Assembly: GCF_900116145.1 (NCBI RefSeq)
Contig: NZ_FPAB01000003.1
Coordinates: forward strand, 434,184-498,183
Direction of reading: 5' to 3'
DNA: 64,000 bases
From: Streptomyces harbinensis
Lineage (GTDB): Bacteria > Actinomycetota > Actinomycetes > Streptomycetales > Streptomycetaceae
Below the pieces are notes generated by a model. It did no database searches. It had not been told where the DNA came from and worked only from the letters and a program-made list of their open reading frames with translations. Numbering within the stretch: the stretch's first letter is position 1; every line of letters begins with the position of its first letter. A program made the position numbers and the translations under genes. Shown here one piece after another: positions 7,425-15,640 of this stretch.

Positions 7425-8708
7425 ATGGGCGGAGTGCGGGCAGCGGACCGGCGTGCGGAGCCGGGGCCGGTCATCTCGGTGGAGCAGCCGCTGTGGCGGG
7501 CCCTCACCGGCTACCGGGTGGTGACCCTGGGCTATGCGGTGGCGCTGTTCGCCCTCGGCTACGGGGACTACGGCCGCCCGCTGATCGGCGTCGGCTATCT
7601 CGCGGTGCTCACCGCCTGGACCCTGCTGACCCTGCGCCGGGTCACCTCGGCCGAACGGTGCACCGCCCGCTTCCTGGCGCTCGACCTGACCATGGCGGTC
7701 GGCGGCATCCTGCTCAGCTCGCTGGCCGATCCGGCGAACCGGGTCGGCCCGACCCTGCCGTCGATCTGGGTGGCGGGCGCGGTGATCGCGGTGGCCATCA
7801 AGAGCGGCTGGCGGTGGGCGGCGTTCGCTTCCGCGCTGGTCGGGGTCGCCAACCTGGTGGAGGACGGCCACTTCTCGCGCAGCGCGCTGCACAACGTCCT
7901 GCTGGTGTGCGTGGCGAGCATCGCGATCGGCTACGTGGTGGAGGTGGCCCGCGCCAGCGAACGCACCCTGGCCCGGGCGCTGCGGATCGAGGCGGCCAAC
8001 CGGGAGCGCGAACGGCTGGCCCGCGACATCCACGACAGCGTGCTCCAGGTGCTGGCCATGGTGCAGCGGCGGGGGACGGCGATCGGCGGCGAGGCGGCGG
8101 AGCTGGGCCGGCTGGCGGGGGAACAGGAGGTGGCGCTGCGGGCGCTGGTCACCGGCCGGCCCCCGGACGGCTCGGCACCGCCCCCGCGGTCCGAGCCCAT
8201 CGAGGCATCGGCGGACCCGGGGAGCGCCGGGAGCACCGGCGCGGCGCAGGACCCGGACGAGCTGGATCTGGGCGGCCTGCTGACCCTGGCGGCCGGCGGC
8301 CCGGGAGCGGCACCGGACGCCGGCCCCCGCGGCCGGGTGACGTACGCCGGTCCCGGCTGCCCCGTCCCGCTGCCGGCGGCCACCGCCCGTACCGTCGCCG
8401 CCGCCGTCGCCGCCGCCCTGGACAATGTGCGCAGGCACGCCACCGGCCCCTCCGGGGAGCCGGCGGCGGCCTGGATTCTGCTGGAGGACGAGCCGGAGGA
8501 GATCACCGTGACCGTGCGCGACGACGGCCCCGGCATCCCCGAGGGGCGGCTGGCGGCGGCCGAGGCCGAGGGCCGGATGGGCGCGGCGCTGTCGATCCGC
8601 GGCCGGATGGCCGAACTGGGCGGCAGCGCCCGCTGGATCTCGGTGCCGGGACAGGGCACCGAGGTGGAGCTGCGGCTGCCCCGGCAGCGGAAGGGCACGC
8701 TGCGGTGA
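7425..8708 (+). CDS. macS: Membrane-bound sensor histidine kinase (MacS-like)
   Basis: A 427-residue NarL/DegS-class kinase. About five or six membrane helices span residues 30-175 (for example YRVVTLGYAVALFALGY and HNVLLVCVASIAIGYVV). A HisKA_3 helix follows, with phospho-acceptor His203 in ERERLARDIHDSVLQVL, then an ATPase domain with N-box LDNVRRHA and G1-box DDGPGIPEG. ATG 7425 is chosen for its GGGGGAGG ribosome site. The stop overlaps the GTG of the response regulator by 4 nt. From memory, its domain make-up and neighbours match MacS (SCO2121) of S. coelicolor, which affects morphology and antibiotic output. The sensed signal is not evident. Confidence 0.8.
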   Translation: MGGVRAADRRAEPGPVISVEQPLWRALTGYRVVTLGYAVALFALGYGDYGRPLIGVGYLAVLTAWTLLTLRRVTSAERCTARFLALDLTMAVGGILLSSLADPANRVGPTLPSIWVAGAVIAVAIKSGWRWAAFASALVGVANLVEDGHFSRSALHNVLLVCVASIAIGYVVEVARASERTLARALRIEAANRERERLARDIHDSVLQVLAMVQRRGTAIGGEAAELGRLAGEQEVALRALVTGRPPDGSAPPPRSEPIEASADPGSAGSTGAAQDPDELDLGGLLTLAAGGPGAAPDAGPRGRVTYAGPGCPVPLPAATARTVAAAVAAALDNVRRHATGPSGEPAAAWILLEDEPEEITVTVRDDGPGIPEGRLAAAEAEGRMGAALSIRGRMAELGGSARWISVPGQGTEVELRLPRQRKGTLR

Positions 8709-9388
8709 GCGCGGACCGGCCGGTGACGGTGATGGTGGTCGACGACCACCCGATGTGGCGGGACGCGGTGGCCCGGGACCTGGGCGAGGCCGGGTTCGAG
8801 GTGGTGGGCACCGCCGGGGACGGCCCGCAGGCGGTACGCCGGGCCCGCGCCGTACGCCCCGACGTCCTGGTGCTCGACCTCAATCTGCCGGGGCTGCCCG
8901 GGGCCGAGGTGTGCCGGCGGCTGGCCGGCGACCCGGGACCCGGCGCCGAGCCGGGCCCCCGGGTGCTGGTGCTGTCGGCCAGCGGCGAGCAGGAGGATGT
9001 CCTGGAGGCGGTGAAGGCGGGCGCCACCGGCTATCTGGTGAAGTCGGCCAGCGCCGGGGAACTGGCCGAGGCGGTACGCCGTACCGCCGTGGGCGACCCG
9101 GTGTTCACCCCGGGGCTGGCCGGCCTGGTGCTCGGCGAGTACCGCCGGCTGGCCGCCGGGCCGCCGCCCGGCGGCGACGGGCCCGGGGTGCCACGGCTGA
9201 CCGAGCGCGAGACGGAGGTGCTGCGGCTGGTCGCCAAGGGCCTCACCTACCGGCAGATCGCCGACCGGCTGGTCATCTCCCACCGCACCGTGCAGAACCA
9301 CGTCCAGAACACCCTCGGCAAGCTCCAGCTGCACAGCCGGGTGGAACTGGTCCGCTACGCGATCGAACGCGGGCTCGACACCGAGTGA
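8705..9388 (+). CDS. macR: LuxR/NarL-family response regulator (MacR-like)
   Basis: A 227-residue regulator translationally coupled to the kinase (GTGA overlap). The receiver domain has Asp13-Asp14 (MVVDDHPMW), phospho-acceptor Asp58 (VLVLDLNLPG) and a conserved Lys in GYLVKSASAGEL. The C-terminal HTH is LTERETEVLRLVAKGLTYRQ followed by IADRLVISHRTVQNHVQ. It is predicted to be phosphorylated by the adjacent kinase and to bind inverted repeats at its targets. Its 3' end overlaps the convergent trpEG gene by 34 bp, so read-through from either side would make antisense RNA. Confidence 0.85.
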   Translation: MSADRPVTVMVVDDHPMWRDAVARDLGEAGFEVVGTAGDGPQAVRRARAVRPDVLVLDLNLPGLPGAEVCRRLAGDPGPGAEPGPRVLVLSASGEQEDVLEAVKAGATGYLVKSASAGELAEAVRRTAVGDPVFTPGLAGLVLGEYRRLAAGPPPGGDGPGVPRLTERETEVLRLVAKGLTYRQIADRLVISHRTVQNHVQNTLGKLQLHSRVELVRYAIERGLDTE

Positions 9389-11295
9389 CGCAGCAGCCCG
9401 GCGACGATGGCCGGGCCGTTCAGGGTCAGCACCGACTCCGGGTGGAACTGCACCGAGGCGAAGCCCTCCCCGCGCAGCGCGTACACCTCCCCGGTGTCCG
9501 GATCGCGGCTGACCTCGATGGCGTGCGCGAGCAGTTCGTGCGCGGCGTCGGTGTCGCAGCGGGCAGTGAAGGAGTTGTAGCAGCCGACCGTCTCCTGCCG
9601 GCCGAACAGGTCGATCCGCTCCTGCGCGCCCTGGTACGGGTGCTCCTTGCGGACGATCTCCAGGCCCAGCTCGGCGGCGATCAGCTCGTGCCCCAGGCAG
9701 ACCCCGAGCAGCCCGCCGGAGTGCGGGCCGGTCAGCAGGGCGCGGGTCAGCTCGCGCAGCAGCCGCATCTTGGGGTCGGCGCCGTCGTTCGGGTCGCCGG
9801 GCCCGGGGCCCAGCACCACGGGGCCCGGGTGGGCGGCGGCGCGGGCGGGCAGCCCCGGGGCGTCGAAGCGTTCCACGGTGACCTCGGCGCCGGTGGTGCG
9901 CAGCAGATGCGCGAGCATCGTGGTGAAGGTGTCCTCGCCGTCCACCACCAGTACCCGGCCCCGGGCGCTGGGCCGGCGCGGGGCCAGGTCCTGCATCCGC
10001 AGCCAGAACGGCGCCAGGTCCGCGCGCCGGGCGTCCAGCGCGGCGCGTACCCGGGGGTCGGCGGCGAGCGCGGGCCCGCGTACCGCCGCCGTACCGGCCG
10101 GCGCCGGCCGGCCGAGCGCCGCCAGCACCCCGGCCGCCTTGGCGTGCGTCTCGGCGACCTCGCCGGCCGGGTCCGAGCCGCGCACCAGGGTGGCGCCCAC
10201 CGGCAGCCGCAGCGCGCCGTCCGGGGCGATGTCCACGGTGCGGATGAGGATCGGCGAGTCGAGGGTCTGGGTACCGTTCGCGTCGTGCCCGAGCAGCGCC
10301 AGCGCGCCCGCGTAGTAGCCGCGCCCGTCCCGCTCGTGGCGGCGGATGACGCGGCAGGCGTTCTCCACCGGGCTTCCGGTGACGGTCGCGGCGAACATCG
10401 TCTCGCGCAGCACCTCGCGCACGTCCAGCGTGCTGCGCCCGCGCAGTTCGTACTCGGTGTGCGCCAGATGCGCCATCTCCTTCAGCCGGGGCCCGATCAC
10501 CACCCCGCCCCGGTCGCCGACGGCGCACATCATCTTCAGCTCCTCGTCGACCACCATGGACAGTTCCTCGGTCTCCTTGCGGTCGGCGAGGAACCGCAGC
10601 AGCCCGTCGGCGTCCGGGCCGCCGGCCGGGTAGCGGTAGGTGCCGGAGATGGGGTTCATGACGACGGTGCCGCCGCGCATCCGCACATGCACCTCGGGGC
10701 TGGCGCCGACCAGCGTGCGCTCGCCGGTGTGCACGACGAACGTCCAGTACGCGCCGCGCTCACCGGCCAGCAGCCGCCGGAACAGCGCCAGCGCGTCCCG
10801 CCGGCCGAAGCCGTCGATCCGGCCGGTGAAGGTGCGCCGGACGACGAAGTTGGCGCCCTGCCCGGCGCCGATCTCCTCGCGCAGCACGGTGCGCACGATC
10901 TCCTCGTACGCCGCGTCGTCGATGTCGAAGTGCCCGCCGGTCACGGTGACGGCGTGGCCGGGGAGCGCGTCCAGGGCGGCGTCGAGCGGCAGTTCGGTCA
11001 CCCGGTCGGGGACCAGGACGGACAGCGGGGTGCCGTCGTCGGTCACCTCGAAGCCGCGTTCGGCGATCTGCCGGAACGGCACCAGGGCCAGCGCCCCGAT
11101 GCCGGGCCGCTCGGGCAGCGGCAGCTCGGCCAGCGTGCCCACGGTGCGCACCGGGCCGGTCAGCACCTCGACGGTGCCGTCGCCGGAGCGGACCCGGCCC
11201 GGGGTGCGGCGGTACAGCAGAGCGAACGGTTCGGTGCCGGTCAGCAGCCGCCCGATGACGGCGGCGGGGGAGGTGCGGTGGTCGTGGTGGCCCAT
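9355..11295 (-). CDS. trpEG: Fused anthranilate synthase (TrpE component I + glutamine amidotransferase component II)
   Basis: A 646-residue fusion. The N-terminal ~430 residues are the chorismate-binding TrpE domain, with GANFVVRRTFTGRI, the active-site stretch VMNPISGTYRYP, KETEELSMVVDEELKMM and TVTGSPVENACRVI. The C-terminal ~190 residues are a class I amidotransferase with the Cys nucleophile in GVCLGHELIAAE and the His-Glu pair in SVQFHPES. The enzyme converts chorismate and glutamine to anthranilate, the first committed step to tryptophan or, in paralogues, to phenazine-type metabolites. ATG 11295 is chosen because homology begins there. A Trp-rich leader peptide and a terminator precede it, which argues that this is the tryptophan-regulated copy. 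It is divergent from DAHP synthase, upstream in the same pathway. Confidence 0.9.
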   Translation of the reverse strand: MGHHDHRTSPAAVIGRLLTGTEPFALLYRRTPGRVRSGDGTVEVLTGPVRTVGTLAELPLPERPGIGALALVPFRQIAERGFEVTDDGTPLSVLVPDRVTELPLDAALDALPGHAVTVTGGHFDIDDAAYEEIVRTVLREEIGAGQGANFVVRRTFTGRIDGFGRRDALALFRRLLAGERGAYWTFVVHTGERTLVGASPEVHVRMRGGTVVMNPISGTYRYPAGGPDADGLLRFLADRKETEELSMVVDEELKMMCAVGDRGGVVIGPRLKEMAHLAHTEYELRGRSTLDVREVLRETMFAATVTGSPVENACRVIRRHERDGRGYYAGALALLGHDANGTQTLDSPILIRTVDIAPDGALRLPVGATLVRGSDPAGEVAETHAKAAGVLAALGRPAPAGTAAVRGPALAADPRVRAALDARRADLAPFWLRMQDLAPRRPSARGRVLVVDGEDTFTTMLAHLLRTTGAEVTVERFDAPGLPARAAAHPGPVVLGPGPGDPNDGADPKMRLLRELTRALLTGPHSGGLLGVCLGHELIAAELGLEIVRKEHPYQGAQERIDLFGRQETVGCYNSFTARCDTDAAHELLAHAIEVSRDPDTGEVYALRGEGFASVQFHPESVLTLNGPAIVAGLLRHSVSSPRSIA

Positions 11296-11346
11296 GGAGG
11301 TACCCCTGTCGTGGAACGGGACGGGGCGACCGAGGCCGGGAAACGC

Positions 11347-11374
11347 CGAAGGCCGCCCCGTCGGGCGGCCTTCG
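11347..11374 (-). terminator. Transcription attenuator of trpEG
   Basis: A 12-bp perfect hairpin (arms 11347-11358 and 11363-11374, 4-nt loop) lies 24 nt downstream of the leader-peptide stop and 51 nt before the trpEG start. On the transcribed strand it is followed by GCGTTT, a weak U stretch as usual in high-GC genomes. Placement right after a Trp-rich leader ORF identifies it as the regulated terminator. Confidence 0.8.
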
Positions 11375-11398
11375 CGTCGTGGTGCTGGGTGCGCGCAG

Positions 11399-11455
11399 TC
11401 AGTGGGCCGCCAAAGGAGCGGGCCACCACCAGGTGAGGAACGGCTGGGTGCGCAT
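11399..11455 (-). CDS. trpL: Tryptophan leader peptide
   Basis: The 18-residue ORF reads MRTQPFLTWWWPAPLAAH, with three consecutive Trp codons (TGG TGG TGG) at positions 9-11. It ends 24 nt before the attenuator hairpin. Stalling of a ribosome on the Trp codons when charged tRNA-Trp is scarce should prevent the terminator from forming and let trpEG be transcribed, as described for other actinomycete trp leaders. There is no ribosome site; the ATG lies 6 nt after the -10 hexamer TATAGT, so translation should begin at the very 5' end of the transcript. Confidence 0.88.
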   Translation of the reverse strand: MRTQPFLTWWWPAPLAAH

Positions 11456-11461
11456 GCCGGG

Positions 11462-11490
11462 ACTATAGCGCCTCGGGTGGCCCCTGTCTC
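11462..11490 (-). promoter_or_regulatory. trpL-trpEG promoter
   Basis: On the minus strand, -35-like GAGACA (11490-11485) and -10 TATAGT (11467-11462) are separated by 17 bp. The transcription start predicted about 7 nt downstream coincides with the A of the leader-peptide ATG (11455). The promoter lies back to back with that of the DAHP synthase gene. Confidence 0.7.
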
Positions 11491-11542
11491 ACTTCCCGGG
11501 CGCGGCACCTGGGTGACCGTGCGACCCCGTAACCTTGGCCGG

Positions 11543-12892
11543 GTGACCGTGAACGCTGACAGCAGCTTCTCCATCGCTTCCTCCTGGCGAGACCTGCCCG
11601 CGGCGCAGCAGCCGGACTATCCGGACCTCGAAGCCCTGCGCGCGGTGACCTCGGAGCTCGAGGGCTATCCGCCGCTGGTGTTCGCCGGCGAGGCCGATCA
11701 GCTGCGGGCGCGGCTGGCGAGCGTGGCGCGGGGTGAGGCGTTCCTCCTCCAGGGCGGTGACTGCGCGGAGGCGTTCGACCAGGTCAGCGCCGACCAGATC
11801 CGGGCGAAGCTGAAGACGCTGCTCCAGATGAGCGCGGTGCTCACGTACGCGGCGGCGGTCCCGGTGGTCAAGGTGGGGCGGATCGCCGGCCAGTACTCCA
11901 AGCCGCGTTCCAAGCCGACGGAGACCCGGGACGGGGTGTCGCTGCCGTCGTACCGGGGCGACTCGGTCAACGGCCCGGAGTTCACCGCCGAGGCCCGGAT
12001 CCCGGACCCGGAGCGGCTGCGCCGGATGTACCACGCCTCCGCCGCCACGCTGAACCTGGTGCGCGGCTTCACCACCGGCGGGTACGCGGATCTGCGGCAG
12101 GTGCACGCCTGGAACCAGGACTTCGTGCGGACCTCGGCCTCCGGGCAGCGCTACGAGGCGCTGGCGCGGGAGATCGACAACGCGCTGAACTTCATGAAGG
12201 CGTGCGGCGCGGATCCGGCCGAGTTCCACTCGGTGGAGTTCTACGCCTCGCACGAGGCGCTGCTGCTGGACTACGAGGCGGCGCTGACCCGGGTCGACTC
12301 GCGCAGCGGACGGCTGTACGACGTCTCGGGCCACATGGTGTGGATCGGTGAGCGCACCCGCCAGCTGGACGGGGCGCACATCGCGTTCGCGGCCTCCATC
12401 TCGAACCCGGTGGGGGTGAAGATCGGTCCGACCACGACTCCGGAGGAGGCGCTGGCGCTGATCGACCGCCTGGACCCGGAGCGGGAGGCGGGCCGGCTGA
12501 CGTTCATCACCCGGATGGGAGCGGACCGCATCCGCGACCTGCTGCCGCCGCTGGTGGAGCGGGTGACCGCGTCCGGCGCGCAGGTGGCGTGGGTGTGCGA
12601 CCCGATGCACGGCAACACCTTCGAGGCGGCCTCCGGGCACAAGACCCGGCGCTTCGACGACGTGCTGGACGAGGTGAAGGGCTTCTTCGAGGTCCACAAG
12701 GGCCTGGGCACCCACCCCGGCGGCATCCATGTGGAGCTGACCGGTGACGACGTCACCGAGTGCGTGGGCGGCGGCAACGAGATCCTGGTCGACGATCTGC
12801 ACCAGCGCTACGAGACGGCGTGCGACCCCCGGCTGAACCGCAGCCAGTCGCTCGACCTGGCGTTCCTGGTGGCGGAGATGTACCGGGGCTGA
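11543..12892 (+). CDS. aroH: Class II 3-deoxy-7-phosphoheptulonate (DAHP) synthase
   Basis: A 449-residue plant-type (class II) DAHP synthase that condenses phosphoenolpyruvate and erythrose 4-phosphate at the entry of the shikimate pathway. Visible landmarks are FLLQGGDCAEAF with the metal-ligand Cys, VGRIAGQYSKPRS, FTTGGYADLRQVHAWN, GPTTTPEEALALIDRLDPE and WVCDPMHGNTFEA. GTG 11543 is the preferred start because TAACCT (11530-11535) ends 7 nt before it, giving a leaderless mRNA; a second GTG follows two codons later. Divergence from trpEG places the first step of aromatic synthesis and the branch to Trp back to back. It ends in a strong terminator hairpin. Confidence 0.93.
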   Translation: MTVNADSSFSIASSWRDLPAAQQPDYPDLEALRAVTSELEGYPPLVFAGEADQLRARLASVARGEAFLLQGGDCAEAFDQVSADQIRAKLKTLLQMSAVLTYAAAVPVVKVGRIAGQYSKPRSKPTETRDGVSLPSYRGDSVNGPEFTAEARIPDPERLRRMYHASAATLNLVRGFTTGGYADLRQVHAWNQDFVRTSASGQRYEALAREIDNALNFMKACGADPAEFHSVEFYASHEALLLDYEAALTRVDSRSGRLYDVSGHMVWIGERTRQLDGAHIAFAASISNPVGVKIGPTTTPEEALALIDRLDPEREAGRLTFITRMGADRIRDLLPPLVERVTASGAQVAWVCDPMHGNTFEAASGHKTRRFDDVLDEVKGFFEVHKGLGTHPGGIHVELTGDDVTECVGGGNEILVDDLHQRYETACDPRLNRSQSLDLAFLVAEMYRG

Positions 12893-12909
12893 CGGCGACA
12901 CACGGGACG

Positions 12910-12943
12910 GGGCTCCGGGGTGCGGCAGCGCACACCGGGGCCC
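12910..12943 (+). terminator. Terminator after DAHP synthase
   Basis: A long GC-rich hairpin has arms of roughly 15 bp (12910-12924 and 12929-12943) with one mismatch and one G-T pair, and a 4-nt loop GCAG. It starts 17 nt after the stop and is followed by TGTTCTCT. Confidence 0.7.
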
Positions 12944-12968
12944 TGTTCTCTGTCCGCGGCCGGGAAGG

Positions 12969-12987
12969 TAAGGTGAGGTTTGCCTTA
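12969..12987 (+). promoter_or_regulatory. Iron box (DmdR1/DtxR/IdeR-type operator) before bfd
   Basis: The 19-bp site TAAGGTGAGGTTTGCCTTA has matching ends (TAAGG / CCTTA) and resembles the DtxR-family consensus TTAGGTTAGSCTAACCTAA. It lies about 36 nt before the bfd start, where binding by the iron regulator would block transcription when iron is plentiful. This fits a gene for releasing iron from bacterioferritin. Confidence 0.75.
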
Positions 12988-13022
12988 CTAAGACCGGAAG
13001 ATCACCGCGGGAGGTGACGAGG

Positions 13023-13274
13023 GTGTACGTCTGCTCGTGCTTCGGCGTCACCGAGGAGCAGGTCCGCGCCCACGCGGCGGCGGGCGCCTGCACTCCGCGC
13101 CAGATCGCGGCCACCAGCGGCGCGGGCACCGACTGCGGCTCGTGCGTCCGCCGCATCCAGGGCCTCCTGGGCCGCCCCTGCCCCCGCCGCACCCCCCAGG
13201 CCACCCCGGCCTCCTCCGCCCCGGCGGCCCCCACCCCGGACCCCCGGCCCGCACCGCTCACGGCGACGCGGTGA
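13023..13274 (+). CDS. bfd: Bacterioferritin-associated ferredoxin
   Basis: An 83-residue [2Fe-2S] protein starting MYVCSCFGVTEEQV. The Cys pattern C-x-C near the N-terminus and C-x2-C at GTDCGSCV provides the four cluster ligands of the BFD-like fold. Bfd docks on bacterioferritin and reduces its mineral to release Fe2+. GTG 13023 is chosen for the GGGAGG site 7-12 nt upstream; GTG 13014 in the same frame is possible. The last ~30 residues are a Pro/Ala/Thr-rich tail not present in short homologues. It is convergent with bfr. Confidence 0.88.
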   Translation: MYVCSCFGVTEEQVRAHAAAGACTPRQIAATSGAGTDCGSCVRRIQGLLGRPCPRRTPQATPASSAPAAPTPDPRPAPLTATR

Positions 13275-13303
13275 CGCCGGCCGGCGGCGCGTGAGGGGAG
13301 CGG

Positions 13304-13786
13304 TCAGGCTTCGCTGGGCTGTTCGATCTGCTGGGCGAGGTAGAGGGGTTCGCCGAGCTTCTCGATGAGTTCGAGCTGGGTGTCCAGGTAGTCGATGTGG
13401 TGCTCCTCGTCCTTGAGGATGGACTCGAAGAGCTTCGCCGAGGTGATGTCCGACTTGGCGCGCATCAGTTCGACGCCGCGGCGCAGGCGGTCGATCGCCT
13501 CCACCTCGATCTGGCGGTCCGCCCGGAACATCTCGGTGACCGTCTGCCCCACCCGGACGTGGAAGAGCCGCTGGTAGTTGGGGAGCCCTTCGAGGAACAG
13601 GATCCGGTCGGTGAGGACCTCCGCGTGGCGCATCTCGTCGAAGGACTCCGCGCGGGTGTACTTCGCCAGCTTCAGCCAGCCGAAGTTCTCCTGCATCTTG
13701 GCATGCAGGAAGTACTGGTTGATGGCCGTCAGTTCGGCGGTCAGCTGTTCGTTCAGGAACTCGATGACCTCGGGATCGCCGTGCAT
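13304..13786 (-). CDS. bfr: Bacterioferritin
   Basis: A 160-residue haem-containing ferritin. Ferroxidase-centre residues are present: Glu18 (AELTAINQYF), Glu51 and His54 (DEMRHAE), Glu94 (DRQIEVEAIDR), Glu127 and His130 (KDEEHHIDYL). Met52 of DEMRH is the usual haem ligand. It should assemble as a 24-mer that oxidises Fe2+ and stores the mineral in the cytoplasm. Start ATG 13786 has AGGAGC upstream. It is convergent with bfd, the ferredoxin that unloads it. A 16-bp inverted repeat upstream may be its operator. Confidence 0.95.
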   Translation of the reverse strand: MHGDPEVIEFLNEQLTAELTAINQYFLHAKMQENFGWLKLAKYTRAESFDEMRHAEVLTDRILFLEGLPNYQRLFHVRVGQTVTEMFRADRQIEVEAIDRLRRGVELMRAKSDITSAKLFESILKDEEHHIDYLDTQLELIEKLGEPLYLAQQIEQPSEA

Positions 13787-13858
13787 GGCAGCGGGCTCCT
13801 TCCGTACGGGGGAGCGGGTGTGCGAGGCATCGTGGCACTCCGGTGGGCGTGACGTCCA

Positions 13859-13874
13859 GTAAGCGAAGGCTTAC
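13859..13874 (-). promoter_or_regulatory. Inverted repeat upstream of bfr, possible metal-regulator site
   Basis: A perfect 6-4-6 inverted repeat, GTAAGC GAAG GCTTAC, lies about 73 nt upstream of the bfr start. It shares the (G)TAAG/CTTA(C) ends of iron boxes but has an even-length centre, unlike the 19-bp DtxR consensus. It could be a variant iron box or the site of another regulator; it lies between bfr and a divergent gene. Confidence 0.4.
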
Positions 13875-13958
13875 CGAATTACCCCGTTTCACCGGAGTTG
13901 CCGGTGGATCGGGGGTGGCGGTTCTCGTTGTGCATGTCAGGTCTGTCACCATGGAGCC

Positions 13959-14603
13959 ATGGGTCACCCGGAAAGCCGTTCGGAGGAGGAAGCGGACACA
14001 CCGCATCCGGCCGGGGAGCTGCCCCCCGGGCAGCGGGAACAGCGCGGCTGGCCCGTCACCCACTACGGCCCGGTGCCCAGGTTCCGGGCCGAGCGCTGGG
14101 AGTTCCGCGTCTTCGGGGCCACCGCCTCCGGTGACAAACGCTGCTGGAACCACGAGGAGTTCAGCGCCCTGCCGCACGAGACCGTCGTCGGCGACCTGCA
14201 TTGCGTCACCAAGTTCAGCATGCTGGGCGCCGAATGGGGCGGGGTACGGGCGGCCACCCTGCTCGCCATCGAACCGCCGGCGCCCGAGGTCACCCACGTC
14301 ATGGTGTGGGCCGAGTACGGCTACAGCGCCAATCTGCGGCTGGCCGACTTCGCCGCCGACCGCAATGTGTTCGCCACCCACCGCGACGGTGAACTGCTGA
14401 CCGCGGAACACGGCTTCCCGCTGCGGCTGGTCGTCCCCCACCTGTACGCCTGGAAAGGCCCCAAGTGGGTGCGCGGCGTGGAGTACATGACCGCCGACCG
14501 GCGCGGGTTCTGGGAGGAACGCGGCTACCACAACCTCGGCGACCCCTGGCGGGAACAGCGCTACAGCTATCAGGAGGAGCCGGGCGACGGCCCCGAGCTC
14601 TGA
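13959..14603 (+). CDS. Molybdopterin-dependent oxidoreductase, sulfite oxidase/MsrP (YedY)-like
   Basis: A 214-residue protein corresponding to the molybdopterin-binding domain of sulfite oxidase-like enzymes. Typical elements are GDLHCVTKFSMLGAEWGGV, with the Cys expected to ligate Mo, then WAEYGYSANLRLADF, LTAEHGFPLRLVVPHLYAWK and KWVRGVEYMT. It lacks the C-terminal dimerisation domain of full sulfite oxidases and has no twin-Arg signal, so it should be cytoplasmic. Substrate unknown; related proteins reduce methionine sulfoxide or S/N-oxides. Its 3' end overlaps the convergent ArsR-type gene by 34 bp. Confidence 0.82.
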   Translation: MGHPESRSEEEADTPHPAGELPPGQREQRGWPVTHYGPVPRFRAERWEFRVFGATASGDKRCWNHEEFSALPHETVVGDLHCVTKFSMLGAEWGGVRAATLLAIEPPAPEVTHVMVWAEYGYSANLRLADFAADRNVFATHRDGELLTAEHGFPLRLVVPHLYAWKGPKWVRGVEYMTADRRGFWEERGYHNLGDPWREQRYSYQEEPGDGPEL

Positions 14604-15565
14604 GCCACCAGCGCCTCCGCCACCGACGTCCGCGCGTACAGCACCGTCCGCCCGCTGCGGTGCGCGCTCACCAGGCCCGCCGCGCGCAGCGCCGACAGAT
14701 GCTGCGACACCCCGCCTGCCGACAGGCCGGTGCGCCGCGCCAGCTCCGTGGTGGAGGCCGGCCCGGTCAGCTCCGCCAGGAGCACGGCCCGGCCCCGGCC
14801 CAGCACCCCCGCCAGCGCCTCCGGATGCGGCTGGGCCCGCTCCTCCCACAGCGTCCCCGTCCCGCGCGGCGGGTAGCGCAGCGTCGGCTGCCACTCCGCC
14901 ACCACGTCCGAGAAGATCCGCGGCCACACGAACGCCGACGGCGTCAGCAGCAGCCCGCGCCCGTCCAGCCGGGCCCGTCCGCTGCGGCAGCGGCTGGCCA
15001 GCTGCAAGGTGCCCTCGTCCCACGCCAGCTTCGGATCCAGGTCGTCGAACAGCCGCTGCATCCCGCCCTGGGCCAGCAGCAGCGCCCGGTGCTGGACATC
15101 GCCCTCGCACAGGGTCCTGATCCGGGGCCAGTACGGGGCCAGCGCCGCCTCCCAGTACCCCTCGATCGTCTCCGCCAGCCGGGCCAGACCGCGCTCCGGA
15201 TCGGCGCGCAGCGCCGCCACCCCCGCCCGCGCCGGCGGCGTCGAGGTGCGCAGCAGCGGCGGCGGGGTGGCCCGCAGCGCCGCCAGCTCCACCGCCAGGG
15301 AGGGCTGCGGAACGGTCGGCGGCGGCACCAGGAAGCTCGGGATGCCCGCGGTCGGCACTGTGACCAGGCTGGTCAGCGGCGTCAGATCGAGCCGCGCGGC
15401 GGCGATCCTGGGCCGGACCGCCTCCGTCCAGCGCCGGTGCAGCCCGTGCGCGTCGGCGCCCAGCAGCACCCGCAGACTCGCCACCACCTCCCACAGCGGC
15501 GACAGCGCGAACCGGGTACGGGCCACGTCCTGGGCCGCGAACTCGATCTCCAGCACCGATGACAC
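14570..15565 (-). CDS. ArsR-type winged-helix regulator with large N-terminal DUF5937-like domain
   Basis: A 331-residue protein whose DNA-binding domain is at the C-terminus (about 255-325): LAELTGPASTTELARRTGLS, then AGGVSQHLSALRAAGLVSAHRSGR. The N-terminal ~240 residues (VLEIEFAAQDVARTRFALSPLWEVVASL and on) form the long helical domain common in streptomycete regulators of this class. GTG 15565 is the start. It lies 76 nt from the divergent MFS gene, so regulating that exporter is a natural guess. The Cys metal-binding motif of classical ArsR is absent, so it probably senses an organic ligand or none. Confidence 0.78.
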   Translation of the reverse strand: MSSVLEIEFAAQDVARTRFALSPLWEVVASLRVLLGADAHGLHRRWTEAVRPRIAAARLDLTPLTSLVTVPTAGIPSFLVPPPTVPQPSLAVELAALRATPPPLLRTSTPPARAGVAALRADPERGLARLAETIEGYWEAALAPYWPRIRTLCEGDVQHRALLLAQGGMQRLFDDLDPKLAWDEGTLQLASRCRSGRARLDGRGLLLTPSAFVWPRIFSDVVAEWQPTLRYPPRGTGTLWEERAQPHPEALAGVLGRGRAVLLAELTGPASTTELARRTGLSAGGVSQHLSALRAAGLVSAHRSGRTVLYARTSVAEALVAQSSGPSPGSS

Positions 15566-15640
15566 CCCCGCTCACCCGCCACGTTTCGGCCCAGACTAAA
15601 TCGTTCCCGCCCGCCCCGTCCCCGGCCGCAGGGTCGGCGC

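Noticed and set aside
7931..10528. Long minus-strand open frame across macS, macR and trpEG
   Set aside because: Low-complexity translation without motifs, covering two genes on the opposite strand and part of a third in another frame.
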